DNA from: Candidatus Poribacteria bacterium
GTDB lineage: Bacteria > Poribacteria > WGA-4E > WGA-3G
Direction: 5' to 3'
NCBI GenBank assembly: GCA_022822275.1
Contig: JAJEBZ010000029.1
Location: 1 to 55,266 of the forward strand
Length of the DNA stretch: 55,266 nucleotides
The translations under genes were made by a program, and so were the position numbers. Within the stretch, counting starts at the first letter, position 1. Every line of letters starts with the position of its first letter. The notes under the pieces were generated by a model. That model was not told where the DNA came from and searched no databases. It was given only the letters and a program-made list of their open reading frames with translations. Below are positions 47,301 to 55,266 of the stretch, piece by piece.

Positions 47301-48864
47301 CGTTCCCTTAATTTCGCCGCCGCCACATCACGATATTTATTCGATTGAGGACCTTGCGCAGCTAATATATGACCTGAAACAGGTTAATCCTCGGGCGAAG
47401 ATCGCTGTGAAACTTGTATCAGAGTTTCTTATCGGAACTATTGCTGCTGGCGTAGCGAAAGGATATGCAGATGTAATTCAAGTCAGTGGGCATGAAGGCG
47501 GGACAGGTGCTTCACCCCTGAGTTCTATCAAAAACGCTGGAACGCCATGGGAACTTGGTCTCGCTGAAACCCAACAGAGCCTTGTGGCAAATGATCTACG
47601 CGACCGCGTTGTCCTCAGAGTTGATGGTGGCATGCGTTCAGGACGGGATATCGTCATCGCAGCAATGCTCGGAGCAGAAGAATACGGTTTCGGGACTGCT
47701 GCTATGGTTGCGACTGGTTGTATTATGGCACGTCAATGCCATCTCAATACTTGTCCTGTTGGTGTCGCTACACAAGACCCAGCACTCCGTGCTAAGTATC
47801 CCGGAACACCTGAAATGGTTGTGAATTTTATGCTCGGAGTTGCCAACGAAGTTCGCACAATTCTTGCGAAACTTGGACATACAAGTCTAAATGATGTCAT
47901 TGGACGACCAGAACTGTTAGAAACTGCTAAATTGGTTGAATATCCGAAAGCAGCAACTCTCGACTTAGCAGAAATACTGTCACCTGCTGATCCAACCGGT
48001 GAAATGCCTCGCTATCATCTACATGAACGCAATGACCGTGTTGACACTCCCTTAGATGATCAAATTCTAATTGATGCTGCAACGGCAATTGAGAAGAAAG
48101 AACCAATTCAGCTATCATACCCGATCCTCAATACGCACAGAACAGTGGGAGCAAAGTTATCTGGCGAAATTGCATATCGATACGGTGACGAGTTGCTACC
48201 AAAAGAGACCATTCGATGCTACTTTACAGGTAGTGCAGGACAGAGTTTTGGTGCTTTCTGTAGCACTGGTATCCAACTTGTTTTAACTGGCGAAGCGAAT
48301 GATTATGTTGGTAAAGGTTTGGCAGGAGGCGAAATAGTTATCAAACCATCGCCTGATGCGCGTTTCAAGACACACGAAAATACCATTATCGGAAACACCG
48401 TGTTGTATGGTGCTACAAACGGGTCTTTATATGCCGCTGGTAGTGCAGGGGAACGTTTCTGTGTACGGAATAGCGGGGCAACGGCTGTTGTAGAAGGTGT
48501 TGGTGACCACGGTTGTGAATATATGACAGGTGGCACTGTTGTCATTCTGGGTGAAACAGGACGGAACTTTGGCGCAGGTATGACAGGTGGCACTGGTTAC
48601 GTACTTGACGAAAACCGAGAATTTGAGAAAAAAATTAACCCGCAACTTGTTAAGTTAAGACGTATCACAGATAAAGCAGATGAAGACATACTGATCGGTC
48701 TGATACAAAAGCATCTTGAATTAACTGAAAGTCCCTATGCTGAACAGGTTCTTAATAATTGGAGTGCGTTTTTACCACTCTTTTGGAAAATAGTTACACC
48801 TCCACCCCCGCCTCTGCCTACACTAAACCGCCGTACCCGCAAGCGGCCCCCAAGAAAAAAATAA
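44383..48864 (+). CDS. gltB: glutamate synthase large subunit
   Basis: A 1493-residue GltB that transfers the amide of glutamine to 2-oxoglutarate. The amidotransferase nucleophile is Cys11 in DACGVGFIA, exposed after removal of a 10-residue propeptide. Then come the Ntn hydrolase body (RYSTNTSPTWSLSQPFR, HNGEINTLMGN), a central domain, and the FMN domain (GAKSGSGEGGED, VSGHEGGTGASPLSS). The 3Fe-4S cysteines are in CIMARQCHLNTCPVG, and a C-terminal GXGXG beta-helix follows. It ends with an unusual Pro-run and a basic KRPPRKK tail. The small subunit gltD is not next to it. Confidence 0.97.
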   Translation: MDQYLYEKDACGVGFIANISGSRSHAILKMAIQAVTNLTHRGAVAADAKTGDGAGILTQIPEKLFRKEVDKFEAHIDSIDDLAVGMVFLPENNIVAQNRGREIVTHILQQYGCPLLGWRPVPIDVSALGEKALATLPLIQQVLIGRPPRISTDKFERHLYLICKELEHRITEEQLDGFHIASFSHQTIVYKGLLVAPQLTKFYPDLQNPDFEAALAVFHQRYSTNTSPTWSLSQPFRMLAHNGEINTLMGNRNWMRAREAELNSPIWNEDIKKLAPIINPLGSDSMSLDNVLELLTHSDYSILHSMMRLIPEAYEQIPDMPSALKACYEYISCVSEPWDGPAAVAFTDGNIVGASLDRNGLRPARYKVTDDGLIVMGSEVGIIELDDSRVVRKGRLGPGQMIAVDTNNGRLLTDLDIKNKVAHQKPYVNWVKQTINLDDLKPNPLGAITPVPDDLNQNQKVFGYMTEDVEKFIKPMVLQAKEAVGSMGDDSPPAVISRHPRLLYHYFKQLFAQVTNPAIDSLRERLVMSLTTRLGRRRSILTETEKHAHLIRLNSPILTNEELEALKRQDNVEFKHTTIPVLYPVASGIQGLETALDKLCERVIDAVTAGNTLLILSDRDVNADNAPIPMLLAVGAVHHHLIREGKRMQVSLIVEAGDPREEHHYAVLLGYGADAINPYLAFSTIVQLSQDDEFEELTTEQAILNYKEAVEKGILKIMAKMGISTVSSYRGAQIFEAIGINSGVIDKCFAGTPSRLGGIGFEHIAAETLHFHTKAFGATDDRKTLQEAGYFRFRRHGEFHAFNPTVFKAMHKFIKSGEPEDYVEYVDAVETGEPSSLRDLLVFKPSTPIPIEEVEPAEDIVRRFTTGSMSFGALSRETHETLAIAMNRLGAKSGSGEGGEDSGRFERQPNGDLASSAIKQVASGRFGVTPQYLASARELEIKMAQGSKPGEGGQIPGHKVTLEIAKIRHSIPGVPLISPPPHHDIYSIEDLAQLIYDLKQVNPRAKIAVKLVSEFLIGTIAAGVAKGYADVIQVSGHEGGTGASPLSSIKNAGTPWELGLAETQQSLVANDLRDRVVLRVDGGMRSGRDIVIAAMLGAEEYGFGTAAMVATGCIMARQCHLNTCPVGVATQDPALRAKYPGTPEMVVNFMLGVANEVRTILAKLGHTSLNDVIGRPELLETAKLVEYPKAATLDLAEILSPADPTGEMPRYHLHERNDRVDTPLDDQILIDAATAIEKKEPIQLSYPILNTHRTVGAKLSGEIAYRYGDELLPKETIRCYFTGSAGQSFGAFCSTGIQLVLTGEANDYVGKGLAGGEIVIKPSPDARFKTHENTIIGNTVLYGATNGSLYAAGSAGERFCVRNSGATAVVEGVGDHGCEYMTGGTVVILGETGRNFGAGMTGGTGYVLDENREFEKKINPQLVKLRRITDKADEDILIGLIQKHLELTESPYAEQVLNNWSAFLPLFWKIVTPPPPPLPTLNRRTRKRPPRKK

Positions 48865-48870
48865 GTATTC

Positions 48871-48930
48871 TTTTCAACAGATAAATGCCTCTAATTGGTA
48901 TTACAATTAGAGGCATTTATCTGTTGAAAA
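48871..48930. terminator. 27-bp perfect hairpin between gltB and exbD
   Basis: Bases 48871-48897 pair perfectly with 48904-48930 around a 6-base loop. It begins with TTTT and ends with AAAA, so it can terminate both converging transcripts (gltB from the left, exbD from the right). It is longer than typical terminators. Confidence 0.85.
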
Positions 48931-48997
48931 TTAGAACATTTCAAGTAATCTTGGTTATACCAAGCATGACTTGTTGACTTGAACCTGCCTTGCCCCT

Positions 48998-49426
48998 TCA
49001 TCTACCTTCGTCTTCAGCAACGGCGAAAGCAACTTCAAGTCCTTCAATTTTGTTTGATCGGTTTTTTGCTCGTTCCACAACATCAATAACGCGTCCGTGT
49101 TTTGCGCGTTTATCAGCTTTAATAATCAATGTGCTAATTTTGTGTTCATTTGCAGCTATAAACAACCCAACATCTTCAAGCGTTTGCATTTCAAGGTCAT
49201 CAATAGCAATCCTTCCATCGCTGCTGATAAACAAGTTATATTTTTTCCTCGGAAATTCGTTTTCGGTTGAGGAATCTGGTAGCGTCACACTAAAAGGTGG
49301 TGGAACACGCATGATGGCAGAAACCATGAAAAAGATGAGTAACAGAAATACACAATCTATCATAGGTGCCATCGGGATATCATCGTCACTTGATGTATTT
49401 CTTCTACGGCTCATTTGGAGTGCCAT
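48998..49426 (-). CDS. ExbD/TolR family protein, copy 2
   Basis: A 142-residue single-span protein of the proton-driven TonB/Tol energiser. IPMAPMIDCVFLLLIFFMV has the conserved membrane Asp that carries protons; the periplasmic domain follows. The ATG at 49426 has AAGGAG 7 bases upstream; an ATG six bases earlier is too close to that site. Last gene of the ExbB-ExbD-ExbD run. Two non-identical ExbD proteins could form mixed dimers in the channel, or one could be specific for the large outer-membrane protein encoded upstream. Confidence 0.9.
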   Translation of the reverse strand: MALQMSRRRNTSSDDDIPMAPMIDCVFLLLIFFMVSAIMRVPPPFSVTLPDSSTENEFPRKKYNLFISSDGRIAIDDLEMQTLEDVGLFIAANEHKISTLIIKADKRAKHGRVIDVVERAKNRSNKIEGLEVAFAVAEDEGR

Positions 49427-49464
49427 GTGCATTCTCCTTTCATTAAGTTATAAAGTTAGGTGCC

Positions 49465-49914
49465 TCATTCACGTGCAGCGATTGCAAATCCAATCTTATC
49501 AATACCTGCATTCTTCGCTGTATCCATTACTTGCACAATTTGTTCATGTAGAACTTGTCTTTGAGATTGGATAATCAGCATATTTTTCTGTTCTGGGTCG
49601 GCATTGAGTAATATTGCAAACATATCAGACAACAGGACAACTTCCCCATTCAAGAGCATGGTGCCATTTTTTTCACCAGGAGCTGGGTCATCAATTTTGA
49701 CGACAAGTCCTTTAGGTTTTTCTTCAGAAGGTGTGCCGGGAGGTGGTAATTGTACTCGGATCCCTGGCATTGGTGTAAAAGTTGTTGACACCATGAAGAA
49801 GATCAGAAGCAGGAACACACAGTCAATCATCGGTGCCATACTAAGAGTTGGCGGTTTGCGTTCCCTTATTCGCGTTGCCATTAGGCTTAATTTGGCTTCA
49901 CCAAGTTGTTGCAT
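49465..49914 (-). CDS. ExbD/TolR family protein, copy 1
   Basis: 149 residues with the same membrane segment as copy 2 (SMAPMIDCVFLLLIFFMVS, functional Asp), then a Pro-rich stretch PPPGTPSEE and a periplasmic domain ending AKNAGIDKIGFAIAARE. GGAG lies 7 bases before the start. It follows the ExbB-like gene by 57 bases. The periplasmic parts of the two copies differ clearly, so they are not a recent duplicate. Confidence 0.92.
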   Translation of the reverse strand: MQQLGEAKLSLMATRIRERKPPTLSMAPMIDCVFLLLIFFMVSTTFTPMPGIRVQLPPPGTPSEEKPKGLVVKIDDPAPGEKNGTMLLNGEVVLLSDMFAILLNADPEQKNMLIIQSQRQVLHEQIVQVMDTAKNAGIDKIGFAIAARE

Positions 49915-49971
49915 TTCATATCTCCATTTTTGTAGAAAAGGGCGAGTTACAAATACCCGCCCAACATGTGA

Positions 49972-51039
49972 TTAAGCGTTTGCATCACCTACAATCAACT
50001 GGTTTACGATTTCAGTTGAGACCTGTGAGATTTCAACCATGTGTCGGTTGACCCAACTATCAAAGAGTTGGAAGAAAATCAAACAAGGGATAGCAATTGT
50101 CAAGCCGCCAGCAGTTGTTAGGAGTGCCTGTGAAATACCTTCGGCAAGCTGTTGTGGGTCACCAGTACCTTCAAGGGCGATAGTTGTAAAGGCTGTAATC
50201 ATACCAGTAACAGTTCCCAATAGTCCAAACAGCGGTGAAACCACAGCAACTGTTCCGAGTACGGGTAGATTTCGTTCTAATTCAGGAATTTCAAGGAGGC
50301 TTGCTTCTTCTATAGCTTCTTGAATTTCCTCTTTTGTAATATCGCGTTCCTCAATCTGTGCTTGGCTGTATCTCAGTAGTCCAGCCTTTAGGACATTGGC
50401 AAGTGGTCCGCCTGCTTCTTCACAAGTTGAGACAGCTTCCATAATGTTTTCTTTTCGCAATGAGTCTGCTATGCTTGCGATGAATTGTTCAGTCCCAATT
50501 CGCGAACGGCTTCTAACAAACGTGAAAAGCCTTTCAATAATGAAGGTTAATGCGACAACAGAACAAATGGCTAATGGATAGAATACAAAACCGAATTTCT
50601 GAAAAAATGAGATGATATTATCTTTTTTTCTCATTTTGGTTCGGTCAAATATTTCACCACCTGCAGCGAGTACCTTAGATTTTCCGACTCGTTTTCCATA
50701 ACCTTCTTTTTCATAACTAATGGTGTAACGTCCGGCCTCCAGACCTGTCTTCTCATAGGCACCATCTTTATCAGTTGTCGCCGTAAATGCTTGCTCGTCA
50801 ATACCGCGCACAATTGTAACTGTCACACCCTCAATAGGGTTCAGATCGGCGGAAGTATCAACAACTTCACCTTTAATAGTTCCTCCAGCACCAAAGGTTT
50901 CCGCATCAGAGGCATCTTCTGCGCCAACACTCGGTTCATTAACTTCCACTTCTTCTGTTGCTTCTTCTTGTGCCATAACGATGCCAACAGACATAAACAT
51001 ACAAGCAACTAACATAAAAATCAAACTTAAACGATTCAT
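49972..51039 (-). CDS. ExbB/TolQ-type proton channel with extra N-terminal domain
   Basis: A 355-residue protein starting at the inner Met with a signal peptide (MNRLSLIFMLVACMFMSVGIVMAQEE); GGAG lies 11 bases upstream. Residues about 50-125 form a carboxypeptidase-regulatory-like beta-sandwich (GEVVDTSADLNPIEGVTVTIV, ATTDKDGAYEKTGLEAGRYTISYEKEGY). The MotA/TolQ/ExbB body follows: a first membrane helix near 145-165, then the hallmark pair PLFGLLGTVTGMITAF and ALLTTAGGLTIAIP. The periplasmic sandwich domain is absent from classical ExbB and may contact envelope partners. It is transcribed after the large outer-membrane-like gene. Confidence 0.9.
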   Translation of the reverse strand: MNRLSLIFMLVACMFMSVGIVMAQEEATEEVEVNEPSVGAEDASDAETFGAGGTIKGEVVDTSADLNPIEGVTVTIVRGIDEQAFTATTDKDGAYEKTGLEAGRYTISYEKEGYGKRVGKSKVLAAGGEIFDRTKMRKKDNIISFFQKFGFVFYPLAICSVVALTFIIERLFTFVRSRSRIGTEQFIASIADSLRKENIMEAVSTCEEAGGPLANVLKAGLLRYSQAQIEERDITKEEIQEAIEEASLLEIPELERNLPVLGTVAVVSPLFGLLGTVTGMITAFTTIALEGTGDPQQLAEGISQALLTTAGGLTIAIPCLIFFQLFDSWVNRHMVEISQVSTEIVNQLIVGDANA

Positions 51040-51252
51040 TCGTACTGATTCTCCTTTAGGTAATTTGCCAATTCGGCAATAAATTTCTTTTTTTATTTGT
51101 AGAACTAAGACTTTATCACACAGGACTTCCACATTCAAGTTGGTCTACAGAATCTGTGAAGTCAGTTCTTCTTATTAAACACCTCAATGAATACAAAGTT
51201 ACGTTTTCATAAGCATGAAAACATAAAAAGACAGGTCCGCAAAAATTTCTAT

Positions 51253-51292
51253 GTGAGTTTGCTGGAGATCAAGTGAATGTCAGCAAACTCAC
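51253..51292 (-). terminator. stem-loop after outer-membrane protein gene
   Basis: GTGAGTTTGCTG pairs perfectly with CAGCAAACTCAC over a 16-base loop, 9 bases after the stop of the large gene. On the minus strand a T-rich stretch follows after a few bases. It could terminate or attenuate read-through into exbB. A second 8-bp hairpin (51203-51222) lies further along. Confidence 0.55.
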
Positions 51293-51301
51293 AAAATGTA
51301 T

Positions 51302-54300
51302 TTAGAAACCCATCATTGCTCTGACGAACGTTGTATTACTCGTAGTGTTTTGCAGCAATATTGTAGTTCTACGATATCCTGCAAGGATAACGATATTGAA
51401 CCCGAGCCATTCACCTCTGTTAATAGCTTGAATTTCAAAAATACGCGTCCGTAAGTCTGGTCGGAATAAGATTGGTACTCGTTCATCAGCTGGGAAGAAC
51501 CTTAGATAATTTTTGTAATCATTATCTCGGTTAGAAAACTTTCTATATTGGAAACCACCGAGAATGTTCATACGCTGGGTGAATTGATAATCAAGGCGTA
51601 CACCGAAGATGTCTTCCCGACTACTACGATTAAACCTTAGATATTCAATTGCTTCATTGCTTAATGGTGCGGAGAAACGGGGGTTGATGCCTTCAGGTGG
51701 AGCCCACAACTCGGGTTCCCCTAAATTTTCACCATCGGCAGCACTACGGGGGATTTGTAGAGCTGTTCCTCTTTCTCTTCCATCAAGACCACGATCCCAG
51801 ATATACTTAACCATAGGTGTCAGCGTAAAATCTTCCCCAATTAAATTAATGAAGGGCAAATCACCAAGCGGGATTTCATATCTTGCTTTGAAAATGACCT
51901 GTTGGCTCCGTATGTTGCGATCAGGATAACGACGCGCTATCCAGTTGTCAACATCATAGATTAGCCCTACATCCGTATCGTCGAGTGCATTAATACCGTG
52001 ATCGGGATAGAAAGGATATTCCCTTCTTTGTCCACTTGTACGTACCTGTTGGTCAGGCACTAAGAAATCAACGCGATCATCTGTTGCATACAGATCATCA
52101 TTGAGATCGTCAGGATTGCCTTCTTCAATCGGAATGTCTAAAAACACAGCACTATCTTCATCTGGTTGATATTGTCTTTGATTAACGAGTAGGATTTTCG
52201 TTTCCAGTGTCAAGTTTGGCACTGCGGTATAGAGAAACTGTAACGTTGCGGTATTGACAAGTGCGTTGTTGTAATCAAGTTCGTCAGTAATTTGGACCTC
52301 TTCCAATTCACCGACACGTAATGTGATGGTATAATCTGGAATATCATCCATAACTCGTACGAGTCTATTTTGGAATAGGACCGTTCCAAAGTCAGGAATA
52401 TCACGTTGGTAAGTGATATGCATGTATTTGGAATCATTTTTGCGACGACTTGAGATTTCACTTTCGTTTAACCATCCCGCTTGAAGCGACAGGTTGTCAA
52501 GTAGGTCATATTCTGCTGTGAGATGATATCCTCCACGGTCAATTCCATATTCGTATTGTGGTTCAAAATCATCTTCAAGCGAATCGATTGTGCCGTTGTT
52601 GTTCAGATCGATGAGGTCAGTAAAGATCGGTGGATCAGCTTCAAAGATCAAAAAGTCTTCTTGGTAGTCTAATATACCGTTTTGATCTCTGTCGTCTGCG
52701 CGGGGCAGTACCCCATCAAAGTCATCATCATCAGGCCAATCATCATCATCATCATCATCTTCAATGAGAGCATAATTTTCTACGTCCCATGGATCGCGTT
52801 CGGCTGTTGATATCTGTGTTCTTGGAAGGTTATAAGCTTGGTCACGGTCGCTATTGGAACCGAAGTCTAAATAGGTTGTCGTATATCCTGGATCGATATG
52901 ATAAAACGCACCTTCAAGGTATAGTTTTCCAAATCGAGATTTTAGATTGAGGAACCATGCGGTTTCCCTTCCAAGTTCGCCATCTCCATCTGTGTCAGTT
53001 CCATCCCCACCAAGCATCGCTTCAAAGCGTTCACCTTCAGTTTCGGAGTATGTAGGGATACCGTTTCCGTCAACGGGTAAATTGGTATCAGGATCAATTT
53101 GTATACCTGTTTGCTCTGTCCCATCTTCAGTTACAATTTCGGGTGTGATTCGGCTAAATCCCACTTTATCTCTTGGGATAGTAGGATACTGCTTATATTT
53201 TCCGTTGATAGAGTAATGAGCTCTTATAAAGACATTACCGACGGTTCCTTCGAGATCGAGTCCGTATAGAACGGCTGCTCGTGCTGCCCCGTATCTGTAT
53301 GTAACTTTACGAGGTCTCCCTTCATCTTCCCATGAACTTGGGTCATCTGCAAGGGTTTCCCTATTGCTAACATAATCTGGTGACTGCCCGTAGTTACCAG
53401 GTGCTTCAATGATGTCGCGAAACGGCATGCGAATGTGGCCGTCTTCAGTCTTTATCCATTCTTGGATGTCAGCGTCTGATGCTGCGGCGTTTGCTTCACT
53501 AAATCCGATAAAAGCGATATTGTAATCACCAGCAACAGTCATTTTGAAGACAACTGATTTCACGGTACGTGGATCGACCGGTTCGACGAAGATGTTAGGA
53601 AATTCGTTGTGAAGTTCAGTAATTACAAGGTCATACTTCATCTTGTTAAACCCTTCAACGATTTTCCATTCGCCTATAACTGGTCTGATGGGGTCTTCGG
53701 GTGAGCGAATAACATCCGCATCAGAAACAGGTGCAAATTTGGGTTCACCACTATTGGGGTGACCACTGGGATATTCGTCAGTTGCTAAAACTGTAACGGT
53801 AAACGTTTGTTCAGCAAGGAGTTCCGGTTCAAACGCTTCTAATTCTTCTTCAGACAAACCTTCAGGAACAGCTTCAAGTGCTTGTGTAACGATGGTGATA
53901 TCCATTTTATTGACAGCTGCACCAACACCACCTTTAAAATTACTTACGAATAACTCGTCAACCCTATCTTGGTCAATTTGTCCTAAATCTCTGCTGTTGA
54001 TGAACGATGTATCGTTAGCGTTGCTGGACACGTAATAATGATTATCTTCAGGTGAGTCGTCTCGGAATACAGTTGTAATCATCTCTGGCGGGGTATTCGC
54101 CACGGTTCCCATCAGTGGGTTTTCAACACGTTCGGGGTGTTCTTTATGCAAATTCACATAAGTGAATCCAACACGAAAAATATCCCCCAAAAGTCCTTGT
54201 CCTCTAAAACCGATAAGTCGTGCATTTTCAATATGCCTGGTATTAGCATCTTCATTGAATCCGTTTCGACGTCCAAGGGTTGGAGCGAGGTTTGCAGCAC

Positions 54301-54838
54301 CTTCTGTAAGTTGAACAGGGTTAGAAATACGTGAGTTAATGAGTGTAAAAAGGTGTCGTTCTTGTGCAAAGGACACGTCCCAACGAAAACCATCAAATTC
54401 TGTTTTGTAAATTATATATCTATTTGGAAACAAAGTAGATGGTTTTAGACGCATATGGTCGCCGATGGCAAACTCATTATATCTACCCCGAAAGGAATCT
54501 TCAGTTAAGATAGTACGGTCTAACTGAGCTGAGAATCTTTCGCTGTCAAGTTGCCCTGTCCAACCGACAACCAATTCACCGTTCTGATTGAATGCTTTTC
54601 GTTCACGGTAATTGTAGACCTCACTACCTTCCAGAAGTTCTTTACCAAAAAGGTCGTAGAAGAACTGTGGTTCCTCTTCTAATTGGAATCTATCAGAGAA
54701 TTTTGAGTCTCCATCAATTGTAGGCAAGAGTGGTTCTTGCGGTCCTAAACTTTGTGCACCACATCCGTATAGCACAACCCCACATAGGAAGCAAGACGCT
54801 ACAAGTAAAACATTAGTTATTCGTTTTAACTTGTTCAT
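51302..54838 (-). CDS. large outer-membrane-like lipoprotein with Asp-rich calcium-type repeats
   Basis: A 1178-residue exported protein. The signal ends in a lipobox VVLYGC (Cys26). Most of the length is beta-strand-rich with alternating aromatic residues, and the C terminus is a Phe, as in outer-membrane barrels. The middle has EF-hand/thrombospondin-3-like Asp loops (DTDGDGELG, DRDQNGILDYQE, DLNNNGTIDSLE) and a poly-Asp run. AAGGAGGA precedes the start by 11 bases. Its position ahead of ExbB/ExbD genes suggests it uses, or belongs to, a TonB-like envelope machine. I do not recognise a named family. Confidence 0.75.
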   Translation of the reverse strand: MNKLKRITNVLLVASCFLCGVVLYGCGAQSLGPQEPLLPTIDGDSKFSDRFQLEEEPQFFYDLFGKELLEGSEVYNYRERKAFNQNGELVVGWTGQLDSERFSAQLDRTILTEDSFRGRYNEFAIGDHMRLKPSTLFPNRYIIYKTEFDGFRWDVSFAQERHLFTLINSRISNPVQLTEGAANLAPTLGRRNGFNEDANTRHIENARLIGFRGQGLLGDIFRVGFTYVNLHKEHPERVENPLMGTVANTPPEMITTVFRDDSPEDNHYYVSSNANDTSFINSRDLGQIDQDRVDELFVSNFKGGVGAAVNKMDITIVTQALEAVPEGLSEEELEAFEPELLAEQTFTVTVLATDEYPSGHPNSGEPKFAPVSDADVIRSPEDPIRPVIGEWKIVEGFNKMKYDLVITELHNEFPNIFVEPVDPRTVKSVVFKMTVAGDYNIAFIGFSEANAAASDADIQEWIKTEDGHIRMPFRDIIEAPGNYGQSPDYVSNRETLADDPSSWEDEGRPRKVTYRYGAARAAVLYGLDLEGTVGNVFIRAHYSINGKYKQYPTIPRDKVGFSRITPEIVTEDGTEQTGIQIDPDTNLPVDGNGIPTYSETEGERFEAMLGGDGTDTDGDGELGRETAWFLNLKSRFGKLYLEGAFYHIDPGYTTTYLDFGSNSDRDQAYNLPRTQISTAERDPWDVENYALIEDDDDDDDWPDDDDFDGVLPRADDRDQNGILDYQEDFLIFEADPPIFTDLIDLNNNGTIDSLEDDFEPQYEYGIDRGGYHLTAEYDLLDNLSLQAGWLNESEISSRRKNDSKYMHITYQRDIPDFGTVLFQNRLVRVMDDIPDYTITLRVGELEEVQITDELDYNNALVNTATLQFLYTAVPNLTLETKILLVNQRQYQPDEDSAVFLDIPIEEGNPDDLNDDLYATDDRVDFLVPDQQVRTSGQRREYPFYPDHGINALDDTDVGLIYDVDNWIARRYPDRNIRSQQVIFKARYEIPLGDLPFINLIGEDFTLTPMVKYIWDRGLDGRERGTALQIPRSAADGENLGEPELWAPPEGINPRFSAPLSNEAIEYLRFNRSSREDIFGVRLDYQFTQRMNILGGFQYRKFSNRDNDYKNYLRFFPADERVPILFRPDLRTRIFEIQAINRGEWLGFNIVILAGYRRTTILLQNTTSNTTFVRAMMGF
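52729..52762. repeat. ATC trinucleotide microsatellite in the OMP gene
   Basis: Runs of CATCATCATC at 52729 and again six or seven ATC units from about 52741 encode the poly-Asp stretch on the minus strand. Trinucleotide slippage would change the length of the Asp run without breaking the frame. Confidence 0.7.
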
Positions 54839-55266
54839 TATTTTAATATTCCTCCTTAGGAAATAATTATTTCGGATATCAGATCACTCACCTTAGTGAA
54901 TAGAGTTGCTCTAAGTATTGAATGTCACGGATCCGAAAAACTTAATATGAATTGAAATTCTTGAGATATATAAACGAACAAGAAATATATCCGTTTTGAT
55001 CTAACGATGAATCACATTAGTGCTTTGTCAACATATTATTGTAGGTCGCGATTCGGAGATCGCTCCTACCGGTGGGCTGCTTATGGTAGGAGGGAACTCC
55101 GATTCCCGACCCTTTCAAGCCCATCAATTAGCGATTGACTAAGCATTAGGTTAGATTGTAAAAAGTTTTTTATATCTGTGCTCACCGCTTTCCACCTATT
55201 ATTAAGTATGTGAATTTGTGGTGGGTTTCATTTCATAATTAAGAGGTGTATTGTGATAGTACTACA
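54839..55266. other. gene-free right end with palindromic repeat
   Basis: No gene seen. Upstream region of the large leftward lipoprotein gene, AT-rich, with the imperfect inverted repeat at 55044-55111 listed separately. Confidence 0.5.
55044..55111. repeat. imperfect 27-bp inverted repeat
   Basis: 55044-55070 and 55085-55111 are inverted copies with a few mismatches and a 14-base loop. The arm TCGCGATTCGGAGATCGCTC is the reverse complement of the repeat arm at 2588-2609, tying it to the dispersed palindromic family. Confidence 0.7.

Overview
The window (roughly 40-45% GC by eye, no rRNA or tRNA seen) looks like a chromosomal segment of an uncultivated marine bacterium. Candidatus Poribacteria or a close relative is the best fit. 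The pointers are phytanoyl-CoA dioxygenase, HpcH/HpaI aldolase and RraA genes, ThuA-like proteins, LamG proteins, a Cys-type sulfatase, SUMF1-fold lipoproteins, WD40 proteins, detached FlgD-like C-terminal domains beginning with a YPNPFNPETW-type motif, and many short palindromic intergenic repeats. This assignment rests on recalled gene content and was not tested.

Layout. 1-850: AT-rich, a nested operator-like palindrome and a small terminator. 0.85-2.5 kb: HpcH/HpaI aldolase plus RraA-family pair. 2.5-3.1 kb: palindromic repeats, then a sigma70-like promoter driving 3.1-7.6 kb: RidA, FabV enoyl reductase, ThuA-like protein and a secreted WD40-dockerin protein. 7.6-8.6 kb: MITE-like elements and a direct repeat. 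8.6-13.1 kb: four-PAS histidine kinase and its sigma54-type response regulator, then an orphan FlgD-like domain. 13.7-18.7 kb: PhyH dioxygenase, LamG protein, DnaK and two tandem PD-(D/E)XK-like paralogues. 18.8-27.3 kb (minus strand): WD40 lipoprotein, a small protein flanked by a duplicated mdh 3' end, malate dehydrogenase, a two-gene restriction-modification system, a small membrane protein, isocitrate dehydrogenase and a divergent citrate synthase. This is a TCA-cycle block interrupted by an R-M system. 27.8-29.5 kb: two paralogous secreted proteins. 30.5-37 kb: a tight minus-strand run of sulfatase, phosphoesterase, ABC ATPase, two SUMF1-like lipoproteins and a di-haem peroxidase. 37-40.3 kb: a FlgD-domain remnant and fused glycyl-tRNA synthetase. 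40.6-42.35 kb: PIN nuclease, DUF4325 STAS-like protein and GHKL ATPase. 42.7-48.9 kb: dihydrolipoamide dehydrogenase divergent from glutamate synthase large subunit. 49-54.8 kb: two ExbD proteins, an ExbB with an extra secreted-type domain, and a 1178-residue outer-membrane-like lipoprotein.

How it works together. Housekeeping carbon and nitrogen metabolism (citrate synthase, Icd, Mdh, Lpd, GltB, GlyQS, DnaK) is interleaved with scavenging and catabolic genes (sulfatase, PhyH, ThuA, aldolases), cell-surface proteins, one two-component system and one TonB-type energising locus. The least explained items are the GHKL/STAS-like/PIN triad at 40.6-42.35 kb, a TTWG-containing C-terminal tail shared by three secreted proteins, the mdh 3'-end duplication, and the tandem PD-(D/E)XK-like paralogues with identical 3' ends.
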